The notes below the pieces were generated by a model. It worked only from the letters and a program-made list of their open reading frames with translations, was not told the DNA's origin and did not search any database. Shown here piece after piece: positions 10,258 to 23,500 of a stretch of DNA of 64,000 nucleotides. The first letter of the stretch is position 1, and the number at the start of each line of letters is the position of its first letter. The position numbers were made by a program, and so were the translations under genes. Origin of the DNA: Chaenocephalus aceratus (Eukaryota; Chordata; Actinopteri; Perciformes; Channichthyidae). Location of the stretch: NCBI GenBank assembly GCA_023974075.1, contig CM043800.1, forward strand, positions 3,293,319 to 3,357,318, in the 5' to 3' direction.

Positions 10258-10640
10258 ACTGTATCATCTGCATAACAATCAAAATGTAGTCATTCCATAT
10301 AACAATGCCTAACAGAAGCATTGACAGTTTATGTGAACAAAATAAGTCCCAGCACTGAGCCCTGTGGCACTCCATGGCTAACTTCAGTTTGCAAGTAAGA
10401 TTAATTGTTGACACACACAAACTGAGAGCGTTCAGACAAATAGGACCTAAACCAGCCTAAAGCAGTTCCCTGTATGCCAACTAAGTGCTCTAGTCTTTGC
10501 AATAGGATGTCATGCTCGATAGTATCAAATGCAGCACTGAGATCAAGCAAGACAAGTCCTTTGTCTGAGGCTATGATAAGGTCATTTGTGACTTTCACAA
10601 GAGCTGTCTCTGTGCTATGATGTGTTCATAAGCCAGATTC
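10258..10640 (-). pseudogene. L2/CR1-type LINE reverse transcriptase fragment
   Basis: On the minus strand the fragment reads, in order, [59 protein letters not shown], then SHGVPQGSVLGLILF and finally YADDT at about 10,262-10,280. These are RT palm motifs of CR1/L2-group (Rex1/Maui-like) fish LINEs. The frame is broken by a stop after the first block and by frameshifts between VNN and YADD. The copy is cut at about 10,258, just after YADDT, where an unrelated GC-rich repeat begins. The element is dead. Confidence 0.8.
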
Positions 10641-11402
10641 AAAATATTCAAATACATCATTATTTTTTAGGTAATCACACAACTGTTTTGCGACTGCTTT
10701 CCATTAATAGAAAATGCTAAATTGGCTATAATTTGGTTTGATGGAAAGGATGTATGTCTCAATAATGTCTTATCAGACATGTGAAACCAGACATGTGAAA
10801 CTAGACAGAACATCCTGAACTATTGACCTGTACACATTATGCATTTTAGAAGGCGCAAGCAAAGCATAAAAGTTCAATCCACAATTCTACGTTGTGATTT
10901 TTGACACCTTGACAACTGTTACAATGATTGAGGACAACAATGCACACAGGATGAGAGTAAACTGTATACAGACTTGATGATTTTATGTCCAACATCCAGA
11001 AGCAAAATATCTTAGAGACAATAGTGACAGTTTTGTTAAGTTTGTTTCTGTTAATAAATTAAAGTATAGAGTTTGCATATTTGTTACATTTTGAAGTTAA
11101 AAGAAAAACTCAATTCTAAACATGACATTGAAAATGTGTTTTGCTTTCATAAAAATGTTCATAGTCCCTTGTGTTAAAATTGCATATCATTACTATAGTC
11201 TTCATTTGTTTAATTTTAACTTCACATTTTTAATTGATTCATTAAGTAAGAATTGAACATATGTGACCTCCTTCTCCCTCAAAGATAGAAAAGAGGAAAC
11301 TACCTGATGCAGAGAGGGAGGAGGGAAGAGACTAAAAGATGATGAGTGAAGACGCTTGAGGGCTCGGGGGGACTTGTTTGAGGCTTGATTTTGGCTCTTG
11401 GT

Positions 11403-11490
11403 AGATATTCTGCACAAACTGTGAAGACCACTGAGACAAATGTATCATTTGTGATATTGGGCTATATAAATAAACATTGATTGATTGATG
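11403..11490 (+). mobile_element. 3' fragment of the SINE-like repeat
   Basis: 'gtgaagaccactgagacaaa' through 'gggctatataaataaa' and an ATTGATTGATTG tail repeats the 3' part of the element at 17-390. The interval 10,640-11,400 holds no recognisable feature. Confidence 0.75.
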
Positions 11491-11499
11491 GACCCTGGG

Positions 11500-11765
11500 C
11501 TTGGGCTCTTTTAGACGGCTCTAGGGGGTTCATTGTTGCTTTTGTACTTTGACCTTGTGTCCTTGTAAAACTTTTGTATCTTTCTTTTGTTATTTTTGGG
11601 ATTCTTGCAAATCCTCCATTTTTGTTAAAATCCTAATAAAACCGGTTTGTACTTTGTACATTTCGACCCAATTCCTGGTCTCTCTGGTGGGCTCTGAAGG
11701 TATCTGCTTGGTCTTAGAGTGAGGTAAGAACACCCGTCCTTGGCTGACAGTAGTTGATCCTTTGT
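11500..11765 (+). mobile_element. Possible LTR fragment
   Basis: An AATAAA (11,634-11,639) followed by 'accggtttgtactttgtaca' and 'ttcctggtctctctggtggg' resembles the R/U5 part of a fish LTR. No target duplication, primer-binding site or internal region was found, so this is a weak call. Confidence 0.25.
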
Positions 11766-12267
11766 ACTGTTAAGGGGAATAGAAACTCTGCTAAGGTTAA
11801 ACTGTAGTTTCACATTGGTTACTGTCGTTGATGTGGTTTTGATTGATGCTGAAATATGACACTTGCTCTGCTGACGTGGTGATGTCACTGCTGTGATATT
11901 AGTGTTTGACTCTTGATTTTACATTTGCATTGTTTGAATTGGTATAACTGAGGCTCAAAAGTGAGGGTTAGGGATTGTGGGTCCTGAAGCTGCCCTAATT
12001 ACCAGGGAGTCTCCCAACGACACAGGGTTTCTCCTCCAGGGGCAGTTCAGATACTGCTCTGGGGTTCTACCAGCCCACCAACACCTACTACACCATACAC
12101 ACCGTTTGCTATCCTGGCGGTCTAGTGCCTGAAATAAGTGATACGACGGGCAGCTGGTGTTAGAGGCCATGCTGTTAGCTGCCCCCCTAAGCAGATTAAG
12201 GTGATCTTGCGTGTAGATTCTGGGGGGTTTAGTCCTAAAGGTAGGACGGCCGTTTTCCGGAGCCTTA

Positions 12268-12640
12268 TCAAATCAAATCAAAATCAAATCAAGTTTTATT
12301 TATATAGCACATTTATAAACGATGTTTGGTGGAGCCAAAGTGCTGTACATATAATAAAAATAGCCTACAGTAGAGACACTTTACATCAAATACAACAGCA
12401 CAGATTGTTCAGAATATCAGAATGAGAAAAACGACACCCTCTGTCCTTAGACCCTCTGTCCTTAAACCCTCTGTCCTTAAACCCTCACATCGTACAAGGA
12501 AACACTTCCAGAGAAAACCCACAGTTTAAAGGGAACATGGGAGAAACCTCAGGGAGAGCAGCAGAGGAGGGATCCCTCTCCCAGGACGGACAGACGTGCA
12601 ATAGATGCCGTGTGTAAATTGATGCCGTGTGTAAATTGAA
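12268..12640 (-). mobile_element. SINE-like repeat (reverse copy) plus retroposon tail
   Basis: The reverse complement of the 120-300 region lies at 12,425-12,640, here with a 15-bp motif (accctctgtccttaa) tripled and a 19-bp motif (gatgccgtgtgtaaattga) duplicated. Upstream at 12,268-12,420 sits a retroposon-type tail with an AAATC simple repeat and 'gttttatttatatagcac'. Non-coding. Confidence 0.65.
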
Positions 12641-12649
12641 AATCTGCTT

Positions 12650-14284
12650 CAATCGCTGGGAATGTCTCTCTAGGTTCCAAGGGATATGTTTCTGGCTGTT
12701 CTCCTTACTTCCAACACACAGTGCAGCCAGAGACAGTCATGGGCAGCCGGGATAAATCCAGTAAACAGCATTTATAATGGGATATTAGCCTGAGCTGTTC
12801 CCTCATTTGGAGTGTCGGTCTCATTTCATGGCAGACATCTGAGGAGTTTTTGAGGCACCTTAATCCCCGGGCTTTAATCACTCCTGGCATCTGTCAGTCA
12901 CACTCTGATGATCAGAGCCACATGTAACGGCATCTGGAGCGAGCAGGTGTGAATATGCAGGTAATGGCCGCAATAAAAGAAGTGATGTAACCTTTAGCCC
13001 ACTGGAGAGCCACACAAGGCACTGAGAGGTGGTGTAATGATATTCACAGCTACTCAAACAGACACAGTAATGGCCTCTTTATATTCTCTGACAACAACTG
13101 GCACAGGCCGTGAGGAGCCCTGCCCCAGCCCCTGTGACAGTCAGAGTCAGAGGTTGGAATTTATTTCTGAATATTTATGAACAAACACCCAGACAATAAA
13201 GAAAGAGCCATGGACCATGTTTGAATAGGACTCCCATTGTTTGTTGTTTACAAGTGGGTAAAGCAAGATGCAATGCAAGAAAAACCCTGAAACACAATTC
13301 AGTTTTTGCAGTATTGTTATCATACATGGCCTACAGTACATTACAGCGTTTACAGCTAGAAACACTGTATAACATTGCTACAAGCTAACCTCTCCAGCTT
13401 GCTTTGTGCTGAACATTTAGCATTCTTTATACAGGAATCATTTTAATTTGACTTAATAGAACTATCAAACATTAATTGTATATAATAACGAATTTAGCAG
13501 ACTGAAAGCCTGAACAGATCTACATAATTACTTAAGTGAGTGCAATATTTTTAATAATATTCCCCAATAAAAAATCCCCCTTGTCATAAACCAGAATGAT
13601 CCTCATTAACAAAGTGGAAACGTTATCAAGATGTGCGAGCTATAAATAATGCTCTCATCATTTGTAGTGGAACTTGGTTTATCCGCCACATTGAAAGTCA
13701 CTCAATGTTTTTCTCCTCACTTAGTTTTTCTGCTCTCTTTTTCCTCCATTCTCCATCCTTGTCTCCTGATGTTCACGAGTGCTCCTGCTGGGACAATCAA
13801 TCCTTAATCACCCCTCCCCACTGCAGCAAGTGAGACAACTCAATCGGCGCTAAGATATGCTAATCTTATTCCTCAGATGATTACACCATGGAGTCAACAT
13901 TGATCTTCCATGACCCCAGAAAAACACAGGCCTTCCAGTCAGGAAGACTGATGGTAATGTGTGTTTTTGTGCGCGCGCTGGGAGTAATGCCTCTGCTGTG
14001 GATCAGTGTGGGGCTCAACCGCTGTGATCTATTTCAGAGCAATGAGACTCAGGACAGGCGCAACACACTGATAAAGGCCAGGCGCTGTAAACCAGCGTGG
14101 ACTGAAGGTGCTGATATATCGCAGCAATATACAGAATGATGAAAATGGAGCATTCCCATTGCAAGCAGATTCAGTAAGGCTGGAGATAAAAAAAATACTA
14201 ATAAGTGTGTATAAAGATATCATGACTATACCTTTGAAGATGAGATGTGGCTGAAAATGTCGTCAGAATAATGTGGTAATTATG
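12650..14284. other. Unique sequence, no repeat or gene recognised
   Basis: This 1.6 kb block has no internal repeats and no convincing coding frame. The part 12,700-13,140 is moderately GC-rich, complex sequence with several AT-rich homeodomain-like cores (TTAATC, TAATGG) and could be a conserved non-coding element, but that is only a guess from composition. Confidence 0.3.
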
Positions 14285-14557
14285 TTAAAGAGGCCCTATT
14301 GTGCTTTTCTTTTGGGTATTCCTTTTCCTGTAGTGTGTTCACTCTGTAACACTCCTCACTTCTATTGGCTAGCGCTCCAACACATTGTACGTGATATGCT
14401 ACGGAGCGGGACATCTCTAAGCGGTTGACCAATCACAACAGCTAACTAATCAGAGCAGACTGGGCTCTGGTTTCAGACAGAGGGTAAAAAGAGGTACTGC
14501 AGCAGTATGAGAACAATAAAGAGCTTTTTGAACATTAAAACATGGAGTAATGTCCCA
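14285..14557 (+). promoter_or_regulatory. CCAAT-rich transposon flank
   Basis: Within 270 bp there are ATTGG at about 14,367, CCAAT at about 14,430 and a decayed third box (ctaatcagag at about 14,445) that is intact in the other two copies (ctgattggtt). CCAAT boxes are the binding motif of NF-Y. AATAAA at about 14,516 lies just before the array. Promoter activity is inferred, not shown. Confidence 0.4.
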
Positions 14558-15532
14558 GTAAAGACACTACATACTGATATACACCTGAACATCAGCAGGA
14601 GAGGACTCTTTAAAGTAGAGACACTACATACTGATATACACCTGAACATCAGCAGGAGAGGACTCTTTAAAGTAGAGACACTACATACTGATATACACCT
14701 GAACATCAGCAGGAGATGATTCTTTAAAGTAGATACACTACATACTGATATACACCTGAGCATCAGCAGGAGAGGACTCTTTAAAGTAGAGACACTACAT
14801 ACTGATATACACCTGAACATCAGCAGGAGAGGACTCTTTAAAGTAGATACACTACATACTGATATACACCTGAACATCAGCAGGAGAGGACTCTTTAAAG
14901 TAGAGACTCTACATACTGATATACACCTGAACATCAGCAGGAGAGGACTCTTTAAAGTAGATACCCTACATACTGATATACACCTGAACATCAGCAGGAG
15001 AGGACTCTTTAAAGTAGAGACACTACATACTGATATACACCTGAACATCAGCAGGAGAGGACTCTTTAAAGTAGAGACACTACATACTGATTTACACCTG
15101 AACATCAGCAGGAGAGGACTCTTTAAAGTAGAGACACTACATACTGATATACACCTGAACATCAGCAGGAGAGGACTCTTTAAAGTAGAGACACTACATA
15201 CTGATATACACCTGAACATCAGCAGGAGAGGACTCTTTAAAGTAGAGACACTACATACTGATATACACCTGAACATCAGCAGGAGATGATTCTTTAAAGT
15301 AGATACACTACATACTGATATACACCTGAGCATCAGCAGGAGAGGACTTTTTAAAGTAGAGACACTACATACTGATATACACCTGAACATCAGCAGGAGA
15401 GGACTCTTTAAAGTAGATACACTACATACTGATATACACCTGAACATCAGCAGGAGAGGACTCTTTAAAGTAGAGACTCTACATACTGATATACACCTGA
15501 ACATCAGCAGGAGAGGACTCTTTAAAGTAGAG

Positions 15533-16135
15533 ACACTAAGAGGACTCTTTAAAGTAGAGACACTAGATACTGATATACACCTGAACATCAGCAGGAGAGG
15601 ACTCTTTAAAGTAGAGACACTACATACTGATATACACCTGGACATCAGCAGGAGAGGACTCTTTAAAGTAGAGACACTACATACTGATATACACCTGAAC
15701 ATCAGCAGAAGAGGACTCTTTAAAGTAGAGACACTACATACTGATATACACCTGAACATCAGCAGGAGAGGACTCTTTAAAGTAGAGACACTACATACTG
15801 ATATACACCTGAGCATCAGCAGGAGATGATTCTTTAAAGTAGAGACACTACCTGCTGATATACACCTGAACATCAGCAGGAGAGAACTCTTTAAAATAGA
15901 GACACTACTTACTGATACACAGCTGAACATCAGCAGGAGAGGACTCTTTAAAGTAGAGACACTACATACTGATATACACCTGAGCATCAGCAGGAGAGGA
16001 CTCTTTAAAGTAGAGACACTAAGAGGACTCTTTAAAGTAGAGACACTACATACTGATATACACCTGAGCATCAGCAAGAGAGGACTCTTTAAAGTAGAGA
16101 CACTACATACTGATATACACCTGAACATCAGCAGG
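15533..16135. repeat. Array segment duplicated 1,611 bp downstream
   Basis: The variant series here (27-bp short unit, tagatactg, ctgGacatc, cagcagAagagg, ggagatgattc, cctgctgatat, cttactgatacacagc) recurs in the same order at 17,144-17,746 at a constant offset of 1,611 bp. I saw almost no differences (ttaaaatag versus ttaaagtag). Confidence 0.85.
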
Positions 16136-17143
16136 AGAGGACTCTTTAAAGTAGAGACACTACTTACTGATACACAGCTGAACATCAGCAGGAGAGGACT
16201 CTTTAAAGTAGAGACACTAAGAGGACTCTTTAAAGTAGAGACACTACTTACTGATATACACCTGAGCATCAGAGGACTCTTTAAAATAGAGACAGTAAGA
16301 GGACTCTTTAAAGTATTGACACTACATACTGATATACACCTGAGCATCAGCAGGAGAGGACTCTTTAAAGTAGAGACACTAAGAGGACTCTTTAAAGTAG
16401 AGACACTACATACTGATATACACCTGAGCATCAGCAGGAGAGGACTCTTTAAAGTAGATACACTACATACTGATATACACCTGAACATCAGCAGGAGAGG
16501 ACTCTTTAAAGTAGAGACTCTACATACTGATATACACCTGAACATCAGCAGGAGAGGACTCTTTAAAGTAGAGACACTACATACTGATATACACCTGAAC
16601 ATCAGCAGGAGAGGACTCTTTAAAGTAGAGACACTAGATACTGATATACACCTGAACATCAGCAGGAGAGGACTCTTTAAAGTAGAGACCCTACATACTG
16701 ATATACACCTGAACATCAGCAGGAGAGGACTCTTTAAAGTAGAGACACTACATACTGATATACACCTGAACATCAGCAGGAGAGGACTCTTTAAAGTAGA
16801 GACACTACATACTGATTTACACCTGAACATCAGCAGGAGAGGACTCTTTAAAGTAGAGACACTACATACTAATATACACCTGAACATCAGCAGGAGAGGA
16901 CTCTTTAAAGTAGAGACACTACATACTGATATACACCTGAACATCAGCAGGAGAGGACTCTTTAAAGTAGAGACACTACATACTGATATACACCTGAGCA
17001 TCAGCAGGAGAGGACTCTTTAAAGTAGAGACACTACATACTGATATACACCTGAACATTAGCAGGGGAGAACTCTTTAAAGTAGAGACACTACATACTGA
17101 TATACACCTGAGCATCAGCAGGAGTGGACTCTTTAAAGTAGAG

Positions 17144-17746
17144 ACACTAAGAGGACTCTTTAAAGTAGAGACACTAGATACTGATATACACCTGAACATC
17201 AGCAGGAGAGGACTCTTTAAAGTAGAGACACTACATACTGATATACACCTGGACATCAGCAGGAGAGGACTCTTTAAAGTAGAGACACTACATACTGATA
17301 TACACCTGAACATCAGCAGAAGAGGACTCTTTAAAGTAGAGACACTACATACTGATATACACCTGAACATCAGCAGGAGAGGACTCTTTAAAGTAGAGAC
17401 ACTACATACTGATATACACCTGAGCATCAGCAGGAGATGATTCTTTAAAGTAGAGACACTACCTGCTGATATACACCTGAACATCAGCAGGAGAGAACTC
17501 TTTAAAGTAGAGACACTACTTACTGATACACAGCTGAACATCAGCAGGAGAGGACTCTTTAAAGTAGAGACACTACATACTGATATACACCTGAGCATCA
17601 GCAGGAGAGGACTCTTTAAAGTAGAGACACTAAGAGGACTCTTTAAAGTAGAGACACTACATACTGATATACACCTGAGCATCAGCAAGAGAGGACTCTT
17701 TAAAGTAGATACACTACATACTGATATACACCTGAACATCAGCAGG
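17144..17746. repeat. Second copy of the 1,611-bp-offset segment
   Basis: Copy of 15,533-16,135, with variants in identical order. It marks a local block duplication within the array. Confidence 0.85.
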
Positions 17747-18068
17747 AGAGGACTCTTTAAAGTAGAGACACTACATACTGATATACACCTGAACATCAGC
17801 AGGAGAGGACTCTTTAAAGTAGAGACACTACATACTGATATACACCTGAACATCAGCAGGAGAGGACTTTTTAAAGTAGAGACACTACATACTGATATAC
17901 ACCTGAACATCAGCAGGAGAGGACTCTTTAAAGTAGAGACACTACATACTGATATACACCTGAACATCAGCAGGAGAGGACTCTTTAAAGTAGAGACACT
18001 ACTTACTGATACACAGCTGAACATCAGCAGGAGAGGACTCTTTAAAGTAGAGACACTAAGAGGACTCT

Positions 18069-18751
18069 TTAAGTAGAGACACTACTTACTGATATACACC
18101 TGAGCATCAGAGGACTCTTTAAAATAGAGACAGTAAGAGGACTCTTTAAAGTATTGACACTAAGAGGACTCTTTAAAGTAGAGACACTACATACTGATAT
18201 ACACCTGAGCATCAGCAGGAGAGGACTCTTTAAAGTAGAGACACTAAGAGGACTCTTTAAAGTAGAGACACTACATACTGATATACACCTGAGCATCAGC
18301 AGGAGAGGACTCTTTAAAGTAGAGACACTACATACTGATATACACCTGAACATCAGCAGGAGAGGACTCTTTAAAGAAGAGACACTACATACTGATATAC
18401 ACCTGAACATCAGCAGGAGAGGACTCTTTAAAGTAGAGACACTACATACTGATATACACCCGAACATCAGCAGCAGATAACTCTTTAAAGTAGAGACACT
18501 ACATACTGATATACACCTGAACATCAGCAGAGAGGACTCTTTAAAGTAGAGACACTACATACTGATATACACCTGAACATCAGCAGGAGAGGACTCTTTA
18601 AAGTAGAGACACTACATACTGATATACACCTGAACATCAGCAGCAGATGACTCTTTAAAGTAGAGACACTACATACTGATATACACCTGAACATCAGCAG
18701 GAGAGGACTCTTTAAAGTAGAGACACTACATACTGATATACACCTGAGCAT
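18069..18751. repeat. Partial older copy of the higher-order block
   Basis: The landmarks 'cagcagcagataactc', the one-base-short 'cagcagagagg' and the variant 'gcatcagaggactctttaaa' with 'atagagacagtaagagg' match 23.83-24.58 kb and 29.30-30.05 kb, at an offset of 5,831 bp from the former at the right end. Internal unit number differs from the later copies. Confidence 0.75.
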
Positions 18752-20595
18752 CAGCAGGAGAGGACTATTTCAAGTAGAGACACTACATACTGATATACAC
18801 CTGAACATCAGCAGGAGAGGACTCTTTAAAGTAGAGACATTACATACTGATATACACCTGAACATCAGCAGGAGAGGACTCTTTAAAGTAGAGACACTAA
18901 GAGGACTCTTTAAAGTAGAGACACTACATACTGATATACACCTGAGCATCAGCAGGAGAGGACTCTTTAAAGTATAGACACTAAGCGGACTCTTTAAAGT
19001 AGAGACACTACATACTGATATACACCTGAGCATCAGCAGGACAGGACTCTTTAAAGTAGAGACACTACATACTGATATACACCTGAACATCAGCAGGAGA
19101 GGACTCTTTAAAGTAGAGACACTAGATACTGATATACACCTGAACATCAGCAGGAGCGGACTCTTTAAAGTAGAGACACTACATACTGATATACACCTGA
19201 ACATCAGCAGGAGAGGACTCTTTAAAGTAGAGACACTACATACTGATATACACCTGAACATCAGCAGCAGATGACTCTTTAAAGTAGAGACACTACATAC
19301 TGATATACACCTGAACATCAGCAGAAGAGGACTCTTTAAAGTAGAGACACTACATACTGATATACACCTGAGCATCAGCAGGAGATGATTCTTTAAAGTA
19401 GAGACACTACATACTGATATACACCTGAACATCAGCAGGAGAGAACTCTTTAAAGTAGAGACACTACTTACTGAAAACAGCTGCACATCAGCAGGAGAGG
19501 ACTCTTTAAAGTAGAGACACTACATACTGATATACACCTGAGCATCAGCAGAAGAGGACTCTATAAAGTAGAGACACTACTTACTGATACACAGCTGAAC
19601 ATCAGCAGGAGAGGACTCTTTAAAGTAGAGACACTACATACTGATATACACCTGAGCATCAGCAGGAGAGGACTCTTTAAAGTAGAGACACTACATACTG
19701 ATATACACCTGAACATCAGCAGGAGAGGACTCTTTAAAGTAGAGACACTACATACTTATATACACCTGAACATCAGCAGGAGAGGACTCTTTAAAAGTAC
19801 AGACACTAGATACTGATATACACCTGAACATCAGCAGGAGATGACTCTTTAAAGTAGAGACACTACATACTGATATACACCTGAACATCAGCAGGAGAGG
19901 ACTCTTTAAAGTAGAGACACTACATACTGATATACACCTGAACATCAGCAGGAGAGGACTCTTTAAAGTAGAGACACTACATACTGATATACACCTGAGC
20001 ATCAGCAGGAGAGGACTCTTTAAAGTAGAGACACTACATACTGATATACACCTGAACATTAGCAGGGGAGAACTCTTTAAAGTAGAGACTCTACATACTG
20101 ATATACATCTGAGCATCAGCAGGAGAGGACTCTTTAAAGTAGAGACACTACTTACTGATACACAGCTGAACATCAGCAGGAGAGGACTCTTTAAAGTAGA
20201 GACACTACATACTGATATACACCTGAGCATCAGCAGGAGAGGACTCTTTCAAGTAGAGACACTACATACTGATATACACCTGAACATCAGCAGGAGAGGA
20301 CTCTTCAAAGTAGAGACACTAGATACTGATATACACCTGAACATCAGCAGGAGATGACTCTTTAAAGTAGAGACACTACATACTGATATACACCTGAACA
20401 TCAGCAGGAGAGGACTCTTTAAAGTATACACCTGAACATCAGCAGCAGATGACTCTTTAAAGTAGAGACACTACATATTGATATACACCTGAACATCAGC
20501 AGGAGAGGACTCTTTAAAGTAGAGACTCTACATACTGATATACACCTGAACATCAGCAGGAGAGGACTCTTTAAAGTAGAGACACTACATACTGA

Positions 20596-23500
20596 TATAC
20601 ACCTGAACATCAGCAGGAGAGGACTCTTTAAAGTAGAGACACTACATACTGATATACACCTGAGCATCAGCAGGAGAGGACTCTTTAAAGTAGAGACACT
20701 AAGAGGACTCTTTAAAGTAGAGACTCTACATACTGATATACACCTGAGCATCAGCAGGAGAGGACTCTTTAAAGTAGAGACACTACTTACTGATACACAG
20801 CTGAACATCAGCAGGAGAGGACTCTTTAAAGTAGAGACACTACATACTGATATACACCTGAGCATCAGCAGGAGAGGACTCTTTAAAGTAGAGACACTAC
20901 ATACTGATATACACCTGAGCATCAGCAGGAGAGGACTCTTTAAAGTAGAGACACTAAGAGGACTCTTTAAAGTAGAGACTCTACATACTGATATACACCT
21001 GAACATCAGCAGGAGAGGACTCTTTAAAGTAGAGACACTACATACTGATATACACCTGAGCATCAGCAGGAGAGGACTCTTTCAAGTAGAGACACTACAT
21101 ACTGATATACACCTGAACATCAGCAGGAGAGGACTCTTTCAAGTAGAGACACTACATACTGATATACACCTGAACATCAGCAGGAGAGGACTCTTTAAAG
21201 TAGAGACACTACATACTGATATACACCTGAACATCAGCAGGAGAGGACTCTTTAAAGTAGAGACACTAAGAGGACTCTTTAAAGTAGAGACACTACATCC
21301 TGATATACACCTAAGCATCAGCAGGAATCGACTCTTTAAAGTAGAGACACTACATACTGATATACACCTGAACATCAGCAGGAGAGGACTCTTTAAAGTA
21401 GAGACACTACATACTGATATACACCTGAACATCAGCAGGAGAGGACTCTTTAAAGTAGAGACACTACATACTGATATACACCTGAGCATCAGCAGGAGAG
21501 GACTCTTTAAAGTAGAGACACTACATACTGATATACACCTGAACATCAGCAGGAGAGGACTCTTTAAAGTATACACCTGAACATCAGCAGCAGATGACTC
21601 TTTAAAGTAGAGACACTACATATTGATATACACCTGAACATCAGCAGGAGAGGACTCTTTAAAGTAGAGACTCTACATACTGATATACACCTGAACATCA
21701 GCAGGAGAGGACTCTTTAAAGTAGAGACACTACATACTGATATACACCTGAACATCAGCAGGAGAGGACTCTTTAAAGTAGAGACACTACATACTGATAT
21801 ACACCTGAACATCAGCAGGAGAGGACTCTTTAAAGTATACACCTGAACATCAGCAGCAGATGACTCTTTAAAGTAGAGACACTACATATTGATATACACC
21901 TGAACATCAGCAGGAGTGGACTCTTTAAAGTAGAGACACTAAGAGGACTCTTTAAAGTAGAGACACTACATACTGATATACACCTGAGCATCAGCAGGAG
22001 AGGACTCTTTAAAGTAGAGACACTACATACTGATATACACCTGAACATCAGCAGCAGATGACTCTTTAAAGTAGAGACACTACATACTGATATACACCTG
22101 AACATCAGCAGAAGAGGACTCTTTAAAGTAGAGACACTACATACTGATATACACCTGAACATCAGCAGGAGAGGACTCTTTAAAGTAGAGACACTACATA
22201 CTGATATACACCTGAGCATCAGCAGGAGATGATTCTTTAAAGTAGAGACACTACCTGCTGATATACACCTGAACATCAGCAGGAGAGAACTCTTTAAAGT
22301 AGAGACACTACTTACTGATACACAGCTGAACATCAGCAGGAGAGGACTCTTTAAAGTAGAGACACTACATACTGATATACACCTCAGCATCAGCAGGAGA
22401 GGACTCTTTAAAGTAGAGACACTAAGAGGACTCTTTAAAGTAGAGACACTACATACTGATATACACCTGAGCATCAGCAGGAGAGGACTCTTTAAAGTAG
22501 AGACACTACATACTGATATACACCTGAACATCAGCAGGAGAGGACTCTTTAAAGTAGAGACACTACATACTGATATACACCTGAACATCAGCAGGAACGG
22601 ACTCTTTAAAGTAGAGACACTACTGAACATCAGCAGCAGATGACTCTTTAAAGTAGAGACACTACATACTGATATACACCTGAACATCAGCAGAAGAGGA
22701 CTCTTTAAAGTAGAGACACTACATACATATATACACCTGAGCATCAGCAGGAGATGATTCTTTAAAGTAGAGACACTACATACTGATATACACCTGAACA
22801 TCAGCAGGAGAGAACTCTTTAAAGTAGAGACACTACTTACTGATACACAGCTGAACATCAGCAGGAGAGGACTCTTTAAAGTAGAGACACTACATACTGA
22901 TATACACCTGAGCATCAGCAGTAGAGGACTCTTTAAAGTAGAGACACTAAGAGGACTCTTTCAAGTAGAGACACTACATACTGATATACACCTGGGCATC
23001 AGCAAGAGAGGACTCTTTAAAGTAGATACACTACATACTGATATACACCTGAACATCAGCAGGAGAGGACTCTTTAAAGTAGAGACACTACATACTGATA
23101 TACACCTGAGCATCAGCAGGAGATGATTCTTTAAAGTAGAGACACTACATACTGATATACACCTGAACATCAGCAGGAGAGAACTCTTTAAAGTAGAGAC
23201 ACTACATACTGATATACACCTGAGCATCAGCAGTAGAGGACTCTTTAAAGTAGAGACACTAAGAGCACTCTTTCAAGTAGAGACACTACATACTGATATA
23301 CACCTGAGCATCAGCAAGAGAGGACTCTTTAAAGTAGATACACTACATACTGATATACACCTGAACATCAGCAGGAGAGGACTCTTTAAAGTAGAGACAC
23401 TACATACTGATATACACCTGAACATCAGCAGGAGAGGACTCTTTAAAGTAGAGACACTACATACTGATATACACCTGAACATCAGCAGGAGAGGACTTTT

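Noticed and set aside
14473..18024. 1,183-codon open frame (and dozens of similar ones to 33 kb) as a real repeat protein
   Set aside because: It is a pure translation of a 57-bp tandem repeat. Both strands are open, single-base indels break the frame at many points, and no start context or splice structure supports a gene.
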